A DNA stretch of 64,000 bases from CAVRTJ01 sp964507185 (GCA_964507185.1 CAZDOY010000013.1:1-64000); one strand, 5' to 3'. Counted from the first letter of the stretch, positions 1 to 9,152 are shown. The notes: generated by a model not told the origin, from the sequence alone. A program made the numbers and translations.

Positions 1-474
1 GACTTCCTCGTCGGAGGCCGCTACCGTCACAAGGACATGACCATGGGAGGCCACGACTACCTGACGGCCATGGTCGGTATCACGCTACCCTTCTTCCACA
101 AGAAGAGCCGGTACCAGCCCGCTCTCCGCGAGGCGACCTACATGCGGGAGAGCGCGAAGGAACAGGCGAACAGCGTGCTGAACGAGGCCCGCTACATGCT
201 CACGGACGCTTACCAAACCGGTGTCCAGGACCGCGATGTCTACGACCTCTACGAAAACGGCCTGCTCGTCCAGTCGAAGAAGGCCTACGAATCGGCCCTC
301 GCCGCCTACACCGTCGGGCAGGTGGACTTCACGACCATGCTGAAGGCCCTTACGAACTATTACGACTACCAGTCCCAGGCCCTCATGTTCAAGGCCGATT
401 ATCAGGTATCCCTCGCCCGGATCGAAGCCGTCCTCGGCCGAGCGCCCGGTACCACGAAGGAGAGCGCGAAATGA
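1..474 (+). CDS. TolC-family outer membrane efflux protein, C-terminal part (5' end outside window)
   Basis: The reading frame is open from the first base, so this is the C-terminal ~157 residues of a longer protein; family members are usually 400-480 residues. The visible part has the long amphipathic helical pattern of TolC/CusC proteins: an internal region of the form VGITLPFF followed by a helix rich in A, E and Q, then a conserved YTVGQVDF-type segment before the last helix. Proteins of this family form the trimeric outer-membrane exit duct of tripartite pumps. The stop codon overlaps the start of the adaptor gene (ATGA), so duct, adaptor and RND pump are translationally coupled and should form one tripartite heavy-metal exporter. 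Family assignment comes from the fold-like pattern plus context; substrate is inferred from neighbours. Confidence 0.85.
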   Translation, partial: DFLVGGRYRHKDMTMGGHDYLTAMVGITLPFFHKKSRYQPALREATYMRESAKEQANSVLNEARYMLTDAYQTGVQDRDVYDLYENGLLVQSKKAYESALAAYTVGQVDFTTMLKALTNYYDYQSQALMFKADYQVSLARIEAVLGRAPGTTKESAK

Positions 475-1916
475 AGAAAGCCCTGCTGGCCAGCCTGCTC
501 GCTGCGGTCGTCCTCCTCGCCTTTTTCGCCGGACGCCTTACGCACAGGACAACGGAATCGGCCACGGCTGAACAGGCGACGGCCAAATCCCAACCCGCCG
601 GACAGGCCGCTGGGAAGAAGCAGCTCTACACCTGCGGCATGCACCCTCAGGTTATCGAAGACCATCCCGGCGACTGCCCCATATGCGGCATGAAGCTCGT
701 TCCGCTCAAGAAGGACCCCGCCCCGTCCGGCGACGCCTCATCGAAGCCCGAGGCACGCAAGGAAAAGCGTAAGATCCTTTACTGGCGCGCGCCCATGGAC
801 CCGACCTACATCTCTAAGAAGCCCGGCAAATCCCCCATGGGGATGGACCTGGTTCCCGTCTACGCCGACCAGGTCTCCTCGGGCGACATTTCGATCAGCC
901 CCACGGTGGTCCAGAACATCGGCGTGACCAGCACGCGAGTCGTCCGGAAGCCCTTCTCCAAGACCATACGCACGTACGGTACGGCGACGTGGAACGAGAC
1001 GACGCTCGCCGCCATGAACACCAAGGTCGGCGGATGGATCGAGAAGCTCGACGTCAACGAGACGGGCCAGATGGTTCACAGGGGCCAGCCCCTCATCTCG
1101 ATCTATTCCCCCAAGCTCGTTGCGACCCAGGAGGAGTACCTCGCGGCGCTCGACGCGGCCCGTTCGCTCCAGAAGAGTTCGGACCCTTCGGTGGCCTCCG
1201 GCGGTTCGCAGTTGCTTTCAGCCGCAAGACGCAGGCTCCGGCTGTGGGACATCAGCGACGCCCAGATCCATGAACTCGAGAAAACGCGAAAGGTCCGGAA
1301 GACCATGGTCCTCTATGCTCCAATAAGCGGGATCGTCACCCACAGGGCCGTGGTAGTGGGCGACCACGTACAACCGGGAACAAACCTGGTCCGGATCGCG
1401 GCGCTCAACCCCATCTGGATAATGGGTTCGATCTACGAAGAGGACATCCCCCTCGTCAAGAAGGGCATGAAGGCGGAGGTCACCTTCGACACGCTGCCCG
1501 GGGAGACCTTCGAAGGGACCGTGGACTACGTCTACCCCTACGTCGGAGGAAAATCACGGACGGCTCAGGTCAGGATACGGCTCCCCAACACCAGGGGCGA
1601 GATCCTGCCCGAAATGTACGCCACGGTTCAGATCGAGGTCCCGATCTCGCAGGACGCGGTCGTCATCCCGGACAACGCCGTCATTCGCGCCTCCTCCACC
1701 GACAACGTCGTCTTCATCGCCGAGGGCCACGGCCATTTCAGAGGACGAAAGGTCGTCCTCGGGCCCGAGGGCGACGACGGCATGGTCATGGTCAAGGCCG
1801 GCCTCGAACCCGGCGAACGCGTGGTCACCTCGGCCCAGTTCATGCTGGATTCGGAGAGCCAGCTCAAGGCGGCCATCCAGGAGATGCTGTCGCATAAGAA
1901 GACGGGGAATTCCTGA
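471..1916 (+). CDS. cusB: CusB-like RND periplasmic adaptor with two N-terminal heavy-metal-binding domains
   Basis: 481 residues. Residues 1-22 are a hydrophobic signal/anchor. At about residues 52-80 is a heavy-metal-binding domain with the pattern YTCGMHP...DCPICGM. A second copy at about 101-125 (WRAPMDP...KSPMGMDLVP) has lost its cysteines but keeps methionines. After this come the beta-barrel, lipoyl and alpha-hairpin regions of a membrane-fusion protein, with the hairpin around residues 210-275. The protein should bridge the RND pump (next gene, TGATG overlap of one base) and the TolC-type duct (previous gene), and in CusB-type proteins the N-terminus also hands metal to the pump. Metal identity, copper or silver, is inferred from the downstream Cu-ATPase. 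The extra N-terminal domains make it longer than E. coli CusB. Confidence 0.93.
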   Translation: MKKALLASLLAAVVLLAFFAGRLTHRTTESATAEQATAKSQPAGQAAGKKQLYTCGMHPQVIEDHPGDCPICGMKLVPLKKDPAPSGDASSKPEARKEKRKILYWRAPMDPTYISKKPGKSPMGMDLVPVYADQVSSGDISISPTVVQNIGVTSTRVVRKPFSKTIRTYGTATWNETTLAAMNTKVGGWIEKLDVNETGQMVHRGQPLISIYSPKLVATQEEYLAALDAARSLQKSSDPSVASGGSQLLSAARRRLRLWDISDAQIHELEKTRKVRKTMVLYAPISGIVTHRAVVVGDHVQPGTNLVRIAALNPIWIMGSIYEEDIPLVKKGMKAEVTFDTLPGETFEGTVDYVYPYVGGKSRTAQVRIRLPNTRGEILPEMYATVQIEVPISQDAVVIPDNAVIRASSTDNVVFIAEGHGHFRGRKVVLGPEGDDGMVMVKAGLEPGERVVTSAQFMLDSESQLKAAIQEMLSHKKTGNS

Positions 1917-4834
1917 TGTTGTCGCGCATCATAGACTGGTCGCTGAAAAACCGCTACCTCGTACTCGTCCTGGCGGCCCTCTTCATCGTGGCGGGCGTCT
2001 GGGTGATCGTCCACACGCCGGTGGACGCCATCCCCGACCTGTCGGACACCGAGGTCATCATCTACACGAAGTACGCCGGTCAGAGCCCGCAGGTCGTCGA
2101 GGACCAGGTCACCTACCCGCTCACGACGGCCATGCTCTCGGTCCCCCGCGCCGAAGTCGTCCGAGGCTACTCCTTCTTCAACTTCTCGCTGGTCTATGTC
2201 ATCTTCAAGGACGGCACGAACCTGTACTGGGCCAGGGACCGCGTCCTCGAGTACCTCAACTACGTGACGCCACGCCTCCCGAGGGGGGTATCGCCGCAGC
2301 TTGGTCCGGACGCCACAGGCGTCGGATGGGTCTACGAATACGCGCTCGTGGACAGGACCGGCACACACAACCTCTACCAGCTACGATCGCTCCAGGACTG
2401 GTACCTGCGCTACCAGCTCCAGACGGTGCCGGGCGTGGCCGAAGTAGCCAGTATCGGCGGGTACGTCAAGCAGTACCAGGTCGAGGTGGACCCCAACAAG
2501 CTGGCCGACTACCACATCAGCCTTGAGCAGGTGAAGCACGCGATCCAGCACTCCAACAACGACGTCGGGGGGAGCGTCGTGGAGATGGCCGAGACCGAAT
2601 ACATGGTCCGGGGACTCGGCTACATAAAAAGCCTTGACGATCTCAGGAAGATCCCCATCGGCCTCGATTCAGGCGGGCGCCCCGTACTGCTCGGGCAGGT
2701 GGCGAACATCCACCTCGGCCCGGAGCTGAGACGGGGCCTCGCGGACCTCAACGGCAAGGGCGACGTGGCCGGCGGCGTGGTGGTCATGCGCTTCGGCGAG
2801 AACGCCCTGAAGACCATCGAGGGCGTGAAGGCCAAGCTTGCCGAACTCAAGAAGGGTCTTCCCGAGGGCGTCGAGATCGTGCCGGTGTACGACCGGTCCG
2901 GGCTCATCGAGCGCAGCATCAAGTTCCTCAAAGACAAGCTCGTCGAGGAGATCATCGTCATCTCCCTCGTCTGCATCCTGTTCCTCTTTCATTTCCGGAG
3001 CGCGCTCGTGGCCATTATCATCCTGCCCCTGGGCGTAATGGCATCGCTCATCATCATGTATTTCCAGGGTCTCAACAGCAACATCATGAGCCTGGGGGGC
3101 ATCGCCATCGCCATGGGGGCCATGGTGGATTCGGCCATCATCATGATCGAGAACGCCCACAAGAAGATGGAGCGCGGCTACGACAAGAGCCGCCACTGGG
3201 AGATCATCGGCAGCGCCGCCAAGGAGGTGGGCCCCACGCTCTTCTGGTCCCTGTTGGTCCTGACCTTCTCGCTCCTGCCCATCTTCACCCTGAACCAGCA
3301 GTCGGGGAGGATGTTCAAGCCCCTGGCCTTCACGACCACCTACACCATCGGCTCGGCGGCCTTCCTGGCTGTGGTTCTGGCTCCCGTCCTTATGGGGCTG
3401 TTCATCCGGGGCCGCATCCGCCCCGACGTCGAGAACCCCATCACGCGCTTCCTCGTCTGGATCTACCACCCTGTCGTGGACTGGGTCCTGAAGCACCGCA
3501 AGGTGGTCCTTGTGGCCGCCCTCCTGCTCATGGTGAGCGCCGTCTTTCCGCTGATGCACCTGGGCTCGGAGTTCATGCCGCCGCTCAACGAGGGCGACCT
3601 GCTCTACATGCCCACCACTCTGCCCGGCATCTCCATCGGAAAGGCNNNNNNNNNNNNNNNNNNNNNNNNNNNNNNNNNNNNNNNNNNNNNNNNNNNNNNN
3701 NNNNNNNNNNNNNNNNNNNNNNNNNNNNNNNNNNNNNNNNNNNNNCTGGCCAAGGAGGTGGAGTCGGTGGTCAGGACCATCCCCGGCACCCGCTCGGTCA
3801 TCGCCGAACGCGTGATGGGCGGGTATTACATGGACTACGACATCGACCGGACGGCGGCGGCGCGCTATGGATTGTCCGTCCAGTCCATCGAAGACGTCAT
3901 CGAGTCTGCCCTGGGCGGAATGAACGTCACCCAGACCGTGGAAGGGCTTGAGCGTTATCCCGTGAACCTTCGCTACATGCGCGGCTACAGGGACAACCTG
4001 CAGTCGCTCAAGCGTGTGCTCATCCAGACGCCCGCCGGCGCGCAGATTCCCATTTCCGAAGTCGCGCACTTCGTCATCCACCAGGGGCCACCGGCCATCA
4101 AGACCGAGAATTCGCGCAAGACGGCGTGGCTCTACGTGGACCTCAAGACCTCCGACATAGGCGGATACGTGGCCAGGGCCAAAAAGATCGTCGACGAGAA
4201 GATCCACCTGCCGCCCAAATACAACCTCGTCTGGAGCGGTCAATATCAGTACATGCAGGAGGCCCGGGCGCGCCTCGTCGTCGCCGTGCCGATCACGCTC
4301 GTGATCATCCTCCTGCTCCTGTACTTCAACACCAGGTCGTTCACGAAGGTGGCCATCGTGATCCTGGCAGTCCCCTTCTCGCTCGTCGGTTCCTTCTGGC
4401 TGCTCTACCTGCTGAATTATCACCTGTCGGTGGCCGTGTGGGTAGGCCTCATCGCGCTGGCGGGACTGGACGCGGAGACGGGCGTGGTCATGCTCCTTTA
4501 CCTCGAGCTGGCCCACGAACTCTACACCAGGCTGGGGCGCATGAAGACGCGCGGAGACCTCAGACAGGCCATCTTCCACGGCGCCGTGAAGCGCATCCGA
4601 CCCAAGATGATGACGGTCGGCGCCATCCTCGCCGGGCTGATCCCCATCATGCACGGCACGGGGACGGGATCCGAGGTCATGAAGCGGATCGCCGCCCCCA
4701 TGGTGGGAGGTGTGATCACGTCCCTTCTTCTGGAGCTGACCATTTACCCCGTTCTGTACTACTACCTCAAACGCCGCCACCTGGACCCCTCGCTCGAACC
4801 GACGTCCGACGAGGAAGTCCACGAAACGCACTGA
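1916..4834 (+). CDS. cusA: CusA/CzcA-family heavy-metal efflux RND pump, interrupted by an assembly gap
   Basis: Inner-membrane proton/metal antiporter of a tripartite efflux system. The product has the typical first membrane segment (residues ~14-34), a large periplasmic loop, the TM4 segment with GAMVDSAIIMIENAHK carrying the proton-relay Asp, a second hydrophobic block, and a final four-helix block near residues 800-950. LLYMPTTLPGIS, which contains the metal-site Met equivalent to E. coli CusA Met573, precedes the gap. After the gap the position I align with CusA Met672 reads RYGLSV, a Leu, so the metal site may not be identical. The 100 N at 3646-3745 are read as 34 unknown residues; comparison with CusA suggests about 118 residues are really missing. 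The two flanks are in the same frame. Start ATG overlaps the cusB stop. Confidence 0.92.
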   Translation: MLSRIIDWSLKNRYLVLVLAALFIVAGVWVIVHTPVDAIPDLSDTEVIIYTKYAGQSPQVVEDQVTYPLTTAMLSVPRAEVVRGYSFFNFSLVYVIFKDGTNLYWARDRVLEYLNYVTPRLPRGVSPQLGPDATGVGWVYEYALVDRTGTHNLYQLRSLQDWYLRYQLQTVPGVAEVASIGGYVKQYQVEVDPNKLADYHISLEQVKHAIQHSNNDVGGSVVEMAETEYMVRGLGYIKSLDDLRKIPIGLDSGGRPVLLGQVANIHLGPELRRGLADLNGKGDVAGGVVVMRFGENALKTIEGVKAKLAELKKGLPEGVEIVPVYDRSGLIERSIKFLKDKLVEEIIVISLVCILFLFHFRSALVAIIILPLGVMASLIIMYFQGLNSNIMSLGGIAIAMGAMVDSAIIMIENAHKKMERGYDKSRHWEIIGSAAKEVGPTLFWSLLVLTFSLLPIFTLNQQSGRMFKPLAFTTTYTIGSAAFLAVVLAPVLMGLFIRGRIRPDVENPITRFLVWIYHPVVDWVLKHRKVVLVAALLLMVSAVFPLMHLGSEFMPPLNEGDLLYMPTTLPGISIGKXXXXXXXXXXXXXXXXXXXXXXXXXXXXXXXXXXLAKEVESVVRTIPGTRSVIAERVMGGYYMDYDIDRTAAARYGLSVQSIEDVIESALGGMNVTQTVEGLERYPVNLRYMRGYRDNLQSLKRVLIQTPAGAQIPISEVAHFVIHQGPPAIKTENSRKTAWLYVDLKTSDIGGYVARAKKIVDEKIHLPPKYNLVWSGQYQYMQEARARLVVAVPITLVIILLLLYFNTRSFTKVAIVILAVPFSLVGSFWLLYLLNYHLSVAVWVGLIALAGLDAETGVVMLLYLELAHELYTRLGRMKTRGDLRQAIFHGAVKRIRPKMMTVGAILAGLIPIMHGTGTGSEVMKRIAAPMVGGVITSLLLELTIYPVLYYYLKRRHLDPSLEPTSDEEVHETH
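3646..3745. other. assembly gap of exactly 100 N inside the RND pump gene
   Basis: One hundred consecutive undetermined bases, a customary placeholder length for a scaffold gap of unknown size. The pump family has roughly 118 residues between the last motif before the gap (GISIGK) and the first after it (VRTIPG), so the real gap is probably near 350 bases. Confidence 0.95.
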
Positions 4835-4957
4835 GGTCGTCGTAGTCCGGTTTGCTAGAATGTTTGTCCGGCCGGCCTTGTTAAGCTTGAGTGCAAACTC
4901 CTGCATGGCTCCGAACCTGCGGGTCAGAAGGGGCCGGCAAACCATAGGGAGAACGAA

Positions 4958-7744
4958 ATGAAATCCAATTCAATGCAAGCCAGGGATCCCGTATGCGGAA
5001 TGAGCGTCAAACCCGAAAGCGCCGCCGGAAGCTACGAATACAACGGCACCACCTACACTTTCTGCTCTGACCATTGCCTGGAGAAGTTCAAAACCGATCC
5101 GGCGGCCTTTGCGCCGGCCGCAACAGAAGCCCCCGCCGGGGCCATGGACCCCGTGTGCGGAATGAGCGTGGACCCGTCCGCGGGCAAGCCGAGCTGCGAA
5201 TACAAGGGCACCACGTACCACTTCTGTTGCTCCGGCTGTATGGACAGGTTCAAAGCCGAGCCCGAAAAGTACCTCGCACCCGATTACAAGCCCATGGGCA
5301 TGCCCATGAAAATGAAGCACGGAGGCAAAAAGGCGGCGGCCGAAGCCAAAGATCCCGTCTGCGGCATGACCGTCAAGCCGGAAAGCGCCGCCGGAAGCTT
5401 CGAACACGACGGCACCACCTACACCTTCTGCTCCGAACACTGCCTGGAAAAGTTCAAGGCCGATCCGGGCGCCTTTCTCGGGGGGAAACCGGCGGATCCG
5501 GCCAAGCCGGCTCCCAGGGGAGCGCGCTACACGTGTCCCATGGACCCCGAGGTCGTCCAGGACCATCCCGGCGCGTGCCCCAAGTGCGGCATGGCCCTCG
5601 AGCCCATGGAGGTCACGGCGCCGTCCACGAAGACCGTCTACACCTGCCCCATGCACCCCGAGGTCAAGCAGGACGAACCCGGCGCCTGTCCCAAGTGCGG
5701 CATGGCCCTGGAGGCGACCACCGTGACGCTGGAGGAGAAAAATCCCGAGCTGAAGGACATGGCCCGGCGCTTCTGGGTGGCCCTGGCCCTCACCGTCCCC
5801 GTCTTCGCCGTGGCCCTGACGCACATGGTGCCTGCGCTCAAGGCCATGCACATCTTCTCCACCCGCACGGCGGGCTGGATCGAGTTCGTCCTGTCCACGC
5901 CGGTCGTCCTGTGGGCCGGGTGGGTGCTGCTGAAGCGCGGCTGGAACTCGGTGGTCAACCGCAGCCTCAACATGTTCACGCTCATCGGCATGGGCGTCGG
6001 TGTTTCCTACCTGTACAGCGTGGTGGCCCTGCTCTTTCCCCAGATATTCCCTCCGACCTTCCGCGACGCCAGCGGACAGATCGCCACCTACTTCGACGCT
6101 GCGGCCATGATCACCGTCCTCGTCCTCCTCGGCCAGGTCATGGAGCTCAAGGCCCGCAGCCGCACCTCCAGCGCCATCAAGGCGCTCCTGGGGCTCGCGC
6201 CCAAGACCGCCAGGAAGGTGGAGGACGACGGAACCGAGAGGGACGTTCCCCTGGACGAAGTTCAGCCGGGTGACACGCTTCGCGTCCGGCCGGGCGAGAA
6301 GGTGCCGGTCGACGGCGTCGTCCTGGAAGGCTCCAGCTCCGTGGACGAGTCCATGGTCACGGGAGAACCCATACCGGTGGAAAAAGCCCCGGACGACACC
6401 GTCACGGGCGGCACGGTCAACGCCACCGGCAGCTTCACCATGCGCGCCGAGCGCGTCGGCAGCGAAACGCTCCTCGCGCAGATCGTCCAAATGGTGAGCG
6501 AGGCCCAGCGGAGCCGCGCGCCCATCCAGCGCATCGCGGACGTGGCTGCTTCGTGGTTCGTCCCCACCGTGATCCTCTCGTCCGTGATCACCTTCATCAT
6601 CTGGGCGCTGGTCGGCCCGCAACCGGCTCTGGCCTATGCCCTCGTCAACGCCGTCGCGGTCCTGATGATCGCCTGCCCCTGCGCACTCGGACTCGCCACG
6701 CCCATGTCCATCATGGTGGGCACGGGACGCGGCGCCCAGGCGGGCATCCTCATCAAGAACGCGGAATCCCTGGAGGTCCTGCAGAAGGTCGACACCCTCG
6801 TAGTGGACAAGACGGGCACGCTGACCGAAGGCAGGCCGCGGCTCACTGATGTGGTTCCCGTCGAAGGAATCGACGCGAAGGAGCTCCTGGGCCTCGCCGC
6901 AAGCCTCGAGCGCGCCAGCGAGCATCCGCTCGCAGCCGCCATCGTGGCGGGCGCCGGGGACCGGAAGGCCGAGCTGTCATCGGTCGAGAGTTTTGAATCT
7001 CTTACGGGCAAGGGCGTCAGAGGTAACGTGCACGGACGGGAGGTGGCCCTCGGCAACGCCCGCCTGCTGGAAGCCCTGAACCTGAGCGAAGGGCTGCTCT
7101 CTCAAAAGGCCGAAGCGCTCCGCAAGGAGGGCAAGACGGTCATGTTCGTCGCCCTGGACGGCGCTCTCGCAGGTCTCATAACCGTGTCCGACCCCGTCAA
7201 GGAATCCACGCCCGAGGCCGTCCGGACCTTGAAGGAGCACGGCATCCGAATCGTCATGCTGACGGGCGACAACCGCGTGACCGCCCAGGCCGTGGCAAGC
7301 GAACTGGGCATCGGCGAGATCGAAGCCGACGTCCTCCCCGACCAGAAGAGCGCGGTCGTCAAACGCCTTCAGGACGAGGGACGCTTCGTGGCCATGGCGG
7401 GAGACGGCGTCAACGACGCGCCTGCGCTGGCACAGGCGCAGGTCGGCATCGCAATGGGTTCCGGGACCGACGTGGCCATGGAGAGCGCCGGCATCACGCT
7501 CCTCAAAGGCGATCTGCGAGGTATCGCGCAGGCCTACACGCTCAGCAGGAAAACCATGGCCAACATCAAGCAGAATCTGTTTTTCGCCTTCGTCTACAAC
7601 ACGATCGGCATCCCGATCGCGGCGGGCATCCTCTATCCCTTCTTCGGCCTGCTGCTGAGCCCCGTCATCGCCAGCGCGGCCATGAGCTTCAGCTCCGTCT
7701 CGGTGATCAGCAACGCCCTCCGCCTTCGCAAGGCGGACGTATAG
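4958..7744 (+). CDS. copA: Cu(+)-exporting P1B-type ATPase with three YHS and two heavy-metal-binding domains
   Basis: 928 residues. The N-terminus holds five metal-binding modules and no classical HMA domain. YHS domains lie at about residues 7-48, 62-105 and 130-172, each with DPVCGM...FC..(H/G)C. A Met/His-rich linker with MGMPMKMKHGG sits between YHS 2 and 3. Two heavy-metal-binding domains lie at about 187-213 and 227-253 (YTCPM.PEV...GACPKCGMALE). The ATPase core follows: IACPCALGLATP in TM6, phosphorylation motif DKTGTLTEG, ASEHPLA, GDGVNDAPA, and C-terminal helices with YN and AMSFSS typical of Cu(+) exporters. It moves cytosolic Cu(I) to the periplasm, where the CusABC pump can take over. 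It stands 123 bases after cusA; start chosen for the GGGAGAA ribosome site. Confidence 0.95.
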   Translation: MKSNSMQARDPVCGMSVKPESAAGSYEYNGTTYTFCSDHCLEKFKTDPAAFAPAATEAPAGAMDPVCGMSVDPSAGKPSCEYKGTTYHFCCSGCMDRFKAEPEKYLAPDYKPMGMPMKMKHGGKKAAAEAKDPVCGMTVKPESAAGSFEHDGTTYTFCSEHCLEKFKADPGAFLGGKPADPAKPAPRGARYTCPMDPEVVQDHPGACPKCGMALEPMEVTAPSTKTVYTCPMHPEVKQDEPGACPKCGMALEATTVTLEEKNPELKDMARRFWVALALTVPVFAVALTHMVPALKAMHIFSTRTAGWIEFVLSTPVVLWAGWVLLKRGWNSVVNRSLNMFTLIGMGVGVSYLYSVVALLFPQIFPPTFRDASGQIATYFDAAAMITVLVLLGQVMELKARSRTSSAIKALLGLAPKTARKVEDDGTERDVPLDEVQPGDTLRVRPGEKVPVDGVVLEGSSSVDESMVTGEPIPVEKAPDDTVTGGTVNATGSFTMRAERVGSETLLAQIVQMVSEAQRSRAPIQRIADVAASWFVPTVILSSVITFIIWALVGPQPALAYALVNAVAVLMIACPCALGLATPMSIMVGTGRGAQAGILIKNAESLEVLQKVDTLVVDKTGTLTEGRPRLTDVVPVEGIDAKELLGLAASLERASEHPLAAAIVAGAGDRKAELSSVESFESLTGKGVRGNVHGREVALGNARLLEALNLSEGLLSQKAEALRKEGKTVMFVALDGALAGLITVSDPVKESTPEAVRTLKEHGIRIVMLTGDNRVTAQAVASELGIGEIEADVLPDQKSAVVKRLQDEGRFVAMAGDGVNDAPALAQAQVGIAMGSGTDVAMESAGITLLKGDLRGIAQAYTLSRKTMANIKQNLFFAFVYNTIGIPIAAGILYPFFGLLLSPVIASAAMSFSSVSVISNALRLRKADV

Positions 7745-7760
7745 AGATGGATATCGGGGT

Positions 7761-8567
7761 ATGAGGAAGAAATGGTTCTGGATCGCCGGCGCGCTCGCCG
7801 GCTTCGCCCTGGCCGCCGGCGTCCGCTGGATGCCGGGATGGTACTGGTCTCTACGGACCGCGAACCCGGTTCGCAGCGGAGCCCGCCTTGCGGCCGAGGA
7901 AGGCTGCTTTTCTTGCCACGCACCCCTGGGAAGGGACCAGCACGCCAACCCCGGAAACCAGTGGCAATCCGTGCCCTCGTTCTTCCGCGGGAACCTGATG
8001 ATGTACGTGAAGTCCCCCGATCAGGTCGAGAACTTCATCACCTACGGACGCCCCAAGGCGCCGTCGAAATCGGGGGCCGAGCCCTACCACGCCAAGCAGC
8101 TCTTTCATATGCCCGCCTTCAAGGACCGCCTCAGCCGCGAACAGATTCACGAGCTGGCGCTCTTCGTCATCGCCGCCGACGGATATCTGGTCCCCGACAG
8201 CGGCCCCGTCGCCGACGGCTTCACGCTCTCCCGGAAGTACGGATGCGAGTCCTGCCACGGCGTCGGCGGATCGGGCGGACGCCCCAATCCCCGGTCTTTT
8301 GCCGAGTCCGTGCCTGGCTGGACCGGCCCCGTCTTCCCGCACCTTGTGAGGAACAGGCAAGAATTCGACCAATGGGTGCTCGACGGCCGCTCGAAGCGCT
8401 TTTCCGAAAACCGGGCCGCCTCGTTTTTTCTCGACCGCGCCAACCTCCACATGCCGGCCTTCAAGGAGGTCCTGAGCAAGAAGGACGTGGACGATCTGTG
8501 GGCTTACGTAAGCTGGTTGAGGTCCAACCGCAGTCCCATCCGGTCCAGCGGCCGCTCCGGCGGATAA
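7761..8567 (+). CDS. diheme cytochrome c, membrane-anchored, two-domain
   Basis: 268 residues with an N-terminal membrane anchor (about residues 5-20) and two class I cytochrome c domains. Heme motifs are CFSCH at residues 49-53 and CESCH at 162-166. Each half ends in the same pattern, HMPAFK..LS....(H/D).L..FV or WAYV, where the Met is the likely sixth iron ligand, so the protein looks like an internal duplication. It should lie on the periplasmic face and carry electrons. The gene begins only 16 bases after the Cu-ATPase and is followed by a small secreted protein, which ties it to periplasmic copper handling, perhaps as an electron donor or acceptor for copper redox chemistry. That role is inferred from position only. 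Confidence 0.85.
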   Translation: MRKKWFWIAGALAGFALAAGVRWMPGWYWSLRTANPVRSGARLAAEEGCFSCHAPLGRDQHANPGNQWQSVPSFFRGNLMMYVKSPDQVENFITYGRPKAPSKSGAEPYHAKQLFHMPAFKDRLSREQIHELALFVIAADGYLVPDSGPVADGFTLSRKYGCESCHGVGGSGGRPNPRSFAESVPGWTGPVFPHLVRNRQEFDQWVLDGRSKRFSENRAASFFLDRANLHMPAFKEVLSKKDVDDLWAYVSWLRSNRSPIRSSGRSGG

Positions 8568-8653
8568 CCCCCCGCGCGCTGCAGACCGATTGTCCGTTTG
8601 AAATAAGCGGCCTCGCGGCCTGTTCTACCTATCTTGGAGAACAGGAGGAACCG

Positions 8654-9046
8654 ATGAAGTCTGTTTCGTTCAAAAGCGCGATAGTGTCTATTCTCGCCGT
8701 GTGCATGCTCGGCCTGGCCATTACCGCGTTCGCCGCCGGCAAAACTCAGGACAAGGGCAAGGTCATAACCGTGCAGGGCGAGGTTCTCGACCTGGCCTGC
8801 TACCTCGACCACGGGGCCCGCGGAAAGAAGCACCAGCAGTGCGCCCTGATGTGTTTGAAGGGCGGTCAGCCCATGGGCCTGATCACGAAGGACGGCAAGG
8901 TCTATCTCCTGCTGGCCGACCACCAGGACTACAAGCCCTTCAACGAGGCCAAAAACTACGCCGCGGATCAGGTCGAGATCACTGGTCCCGTCGCCCGGAA
9001 GTCCGGTCTGACCGGATTGACGGTTGAAAAGGTGAAGAAGTTATAG
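8654..9046 (+). CDS. small secreted protein of the copper cluster, unknown function
   Basis: 130 residues. Start ATG at 8654 follows a strong AGGAGGAA site. Residues 1-25 form a signal peptide with a cleavage-like AFAAG. The mature part has a GEVLDLACYLDHG segment, three cysteines (LACYLD, HQQCALMC), one or two His, and a C-terminal part of short alternating hydrophobic stretches with VYLLLADH and QVEITGPV, suggestive of a small beta-barrel. I do not recognise a named family with confidence. The Cys/His/Met content and its place after the cytochrome suggest a periplasmic metal- or redox-linked protein. It is the last gene before a good terminator at 9153. Confidence 0.75.
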   Translation: MKSVSFKSAIVSILAVCMLGLAITAFAAGKTQDKGKVITVQGEVLDLACYLDHGARGKKHQQCALMCLKGGQPMGLITKDGKVYLLLADHQDYKPFNEAKNYAADQVEITGPVARKSGLTGLTVEKVKKL

Positions 9047-9152
9047 GGGCGAAACCCTCGCTTTGCCGACAGCACCACGGCCGGCGCCCGGCGCCTTGCA
9101 GCGGCGCGCCGCGTTCGGTCAATCTCTAATATTCCTTCACCTGGCATACGGC

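Noticed and set aside
2669..4945. Long open frame on the - strand across the RND pump gene (758 codons)
   Set aside because: It is the antisense shadow of a recognised pump gene, includes the N gap, and shows only repetitive Arg/Gly/Asp/His composition with no motif.
4835..4957. Searched for a copper-responsive promoter or operator between cusA and copA
   Set aside because: No convincing -35/-10 pair or dyad was found; the ATPase may simply be read from the upstream operon.
4970..6925. Long open frame on the - strand across the Cu-ATPase gene (651 codons)
   Set aside because: Antisense shadow in GC-rich sequence; the sense strand carries complete P-type ATPase motifs.
9047..9152. GC-rich alternating segment (GGCGCC/GCGCGC) considered as a repeat element
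   Set aside because: Only short self-complementary GC runs; no second copy seen and no coding or mobile-element feature.
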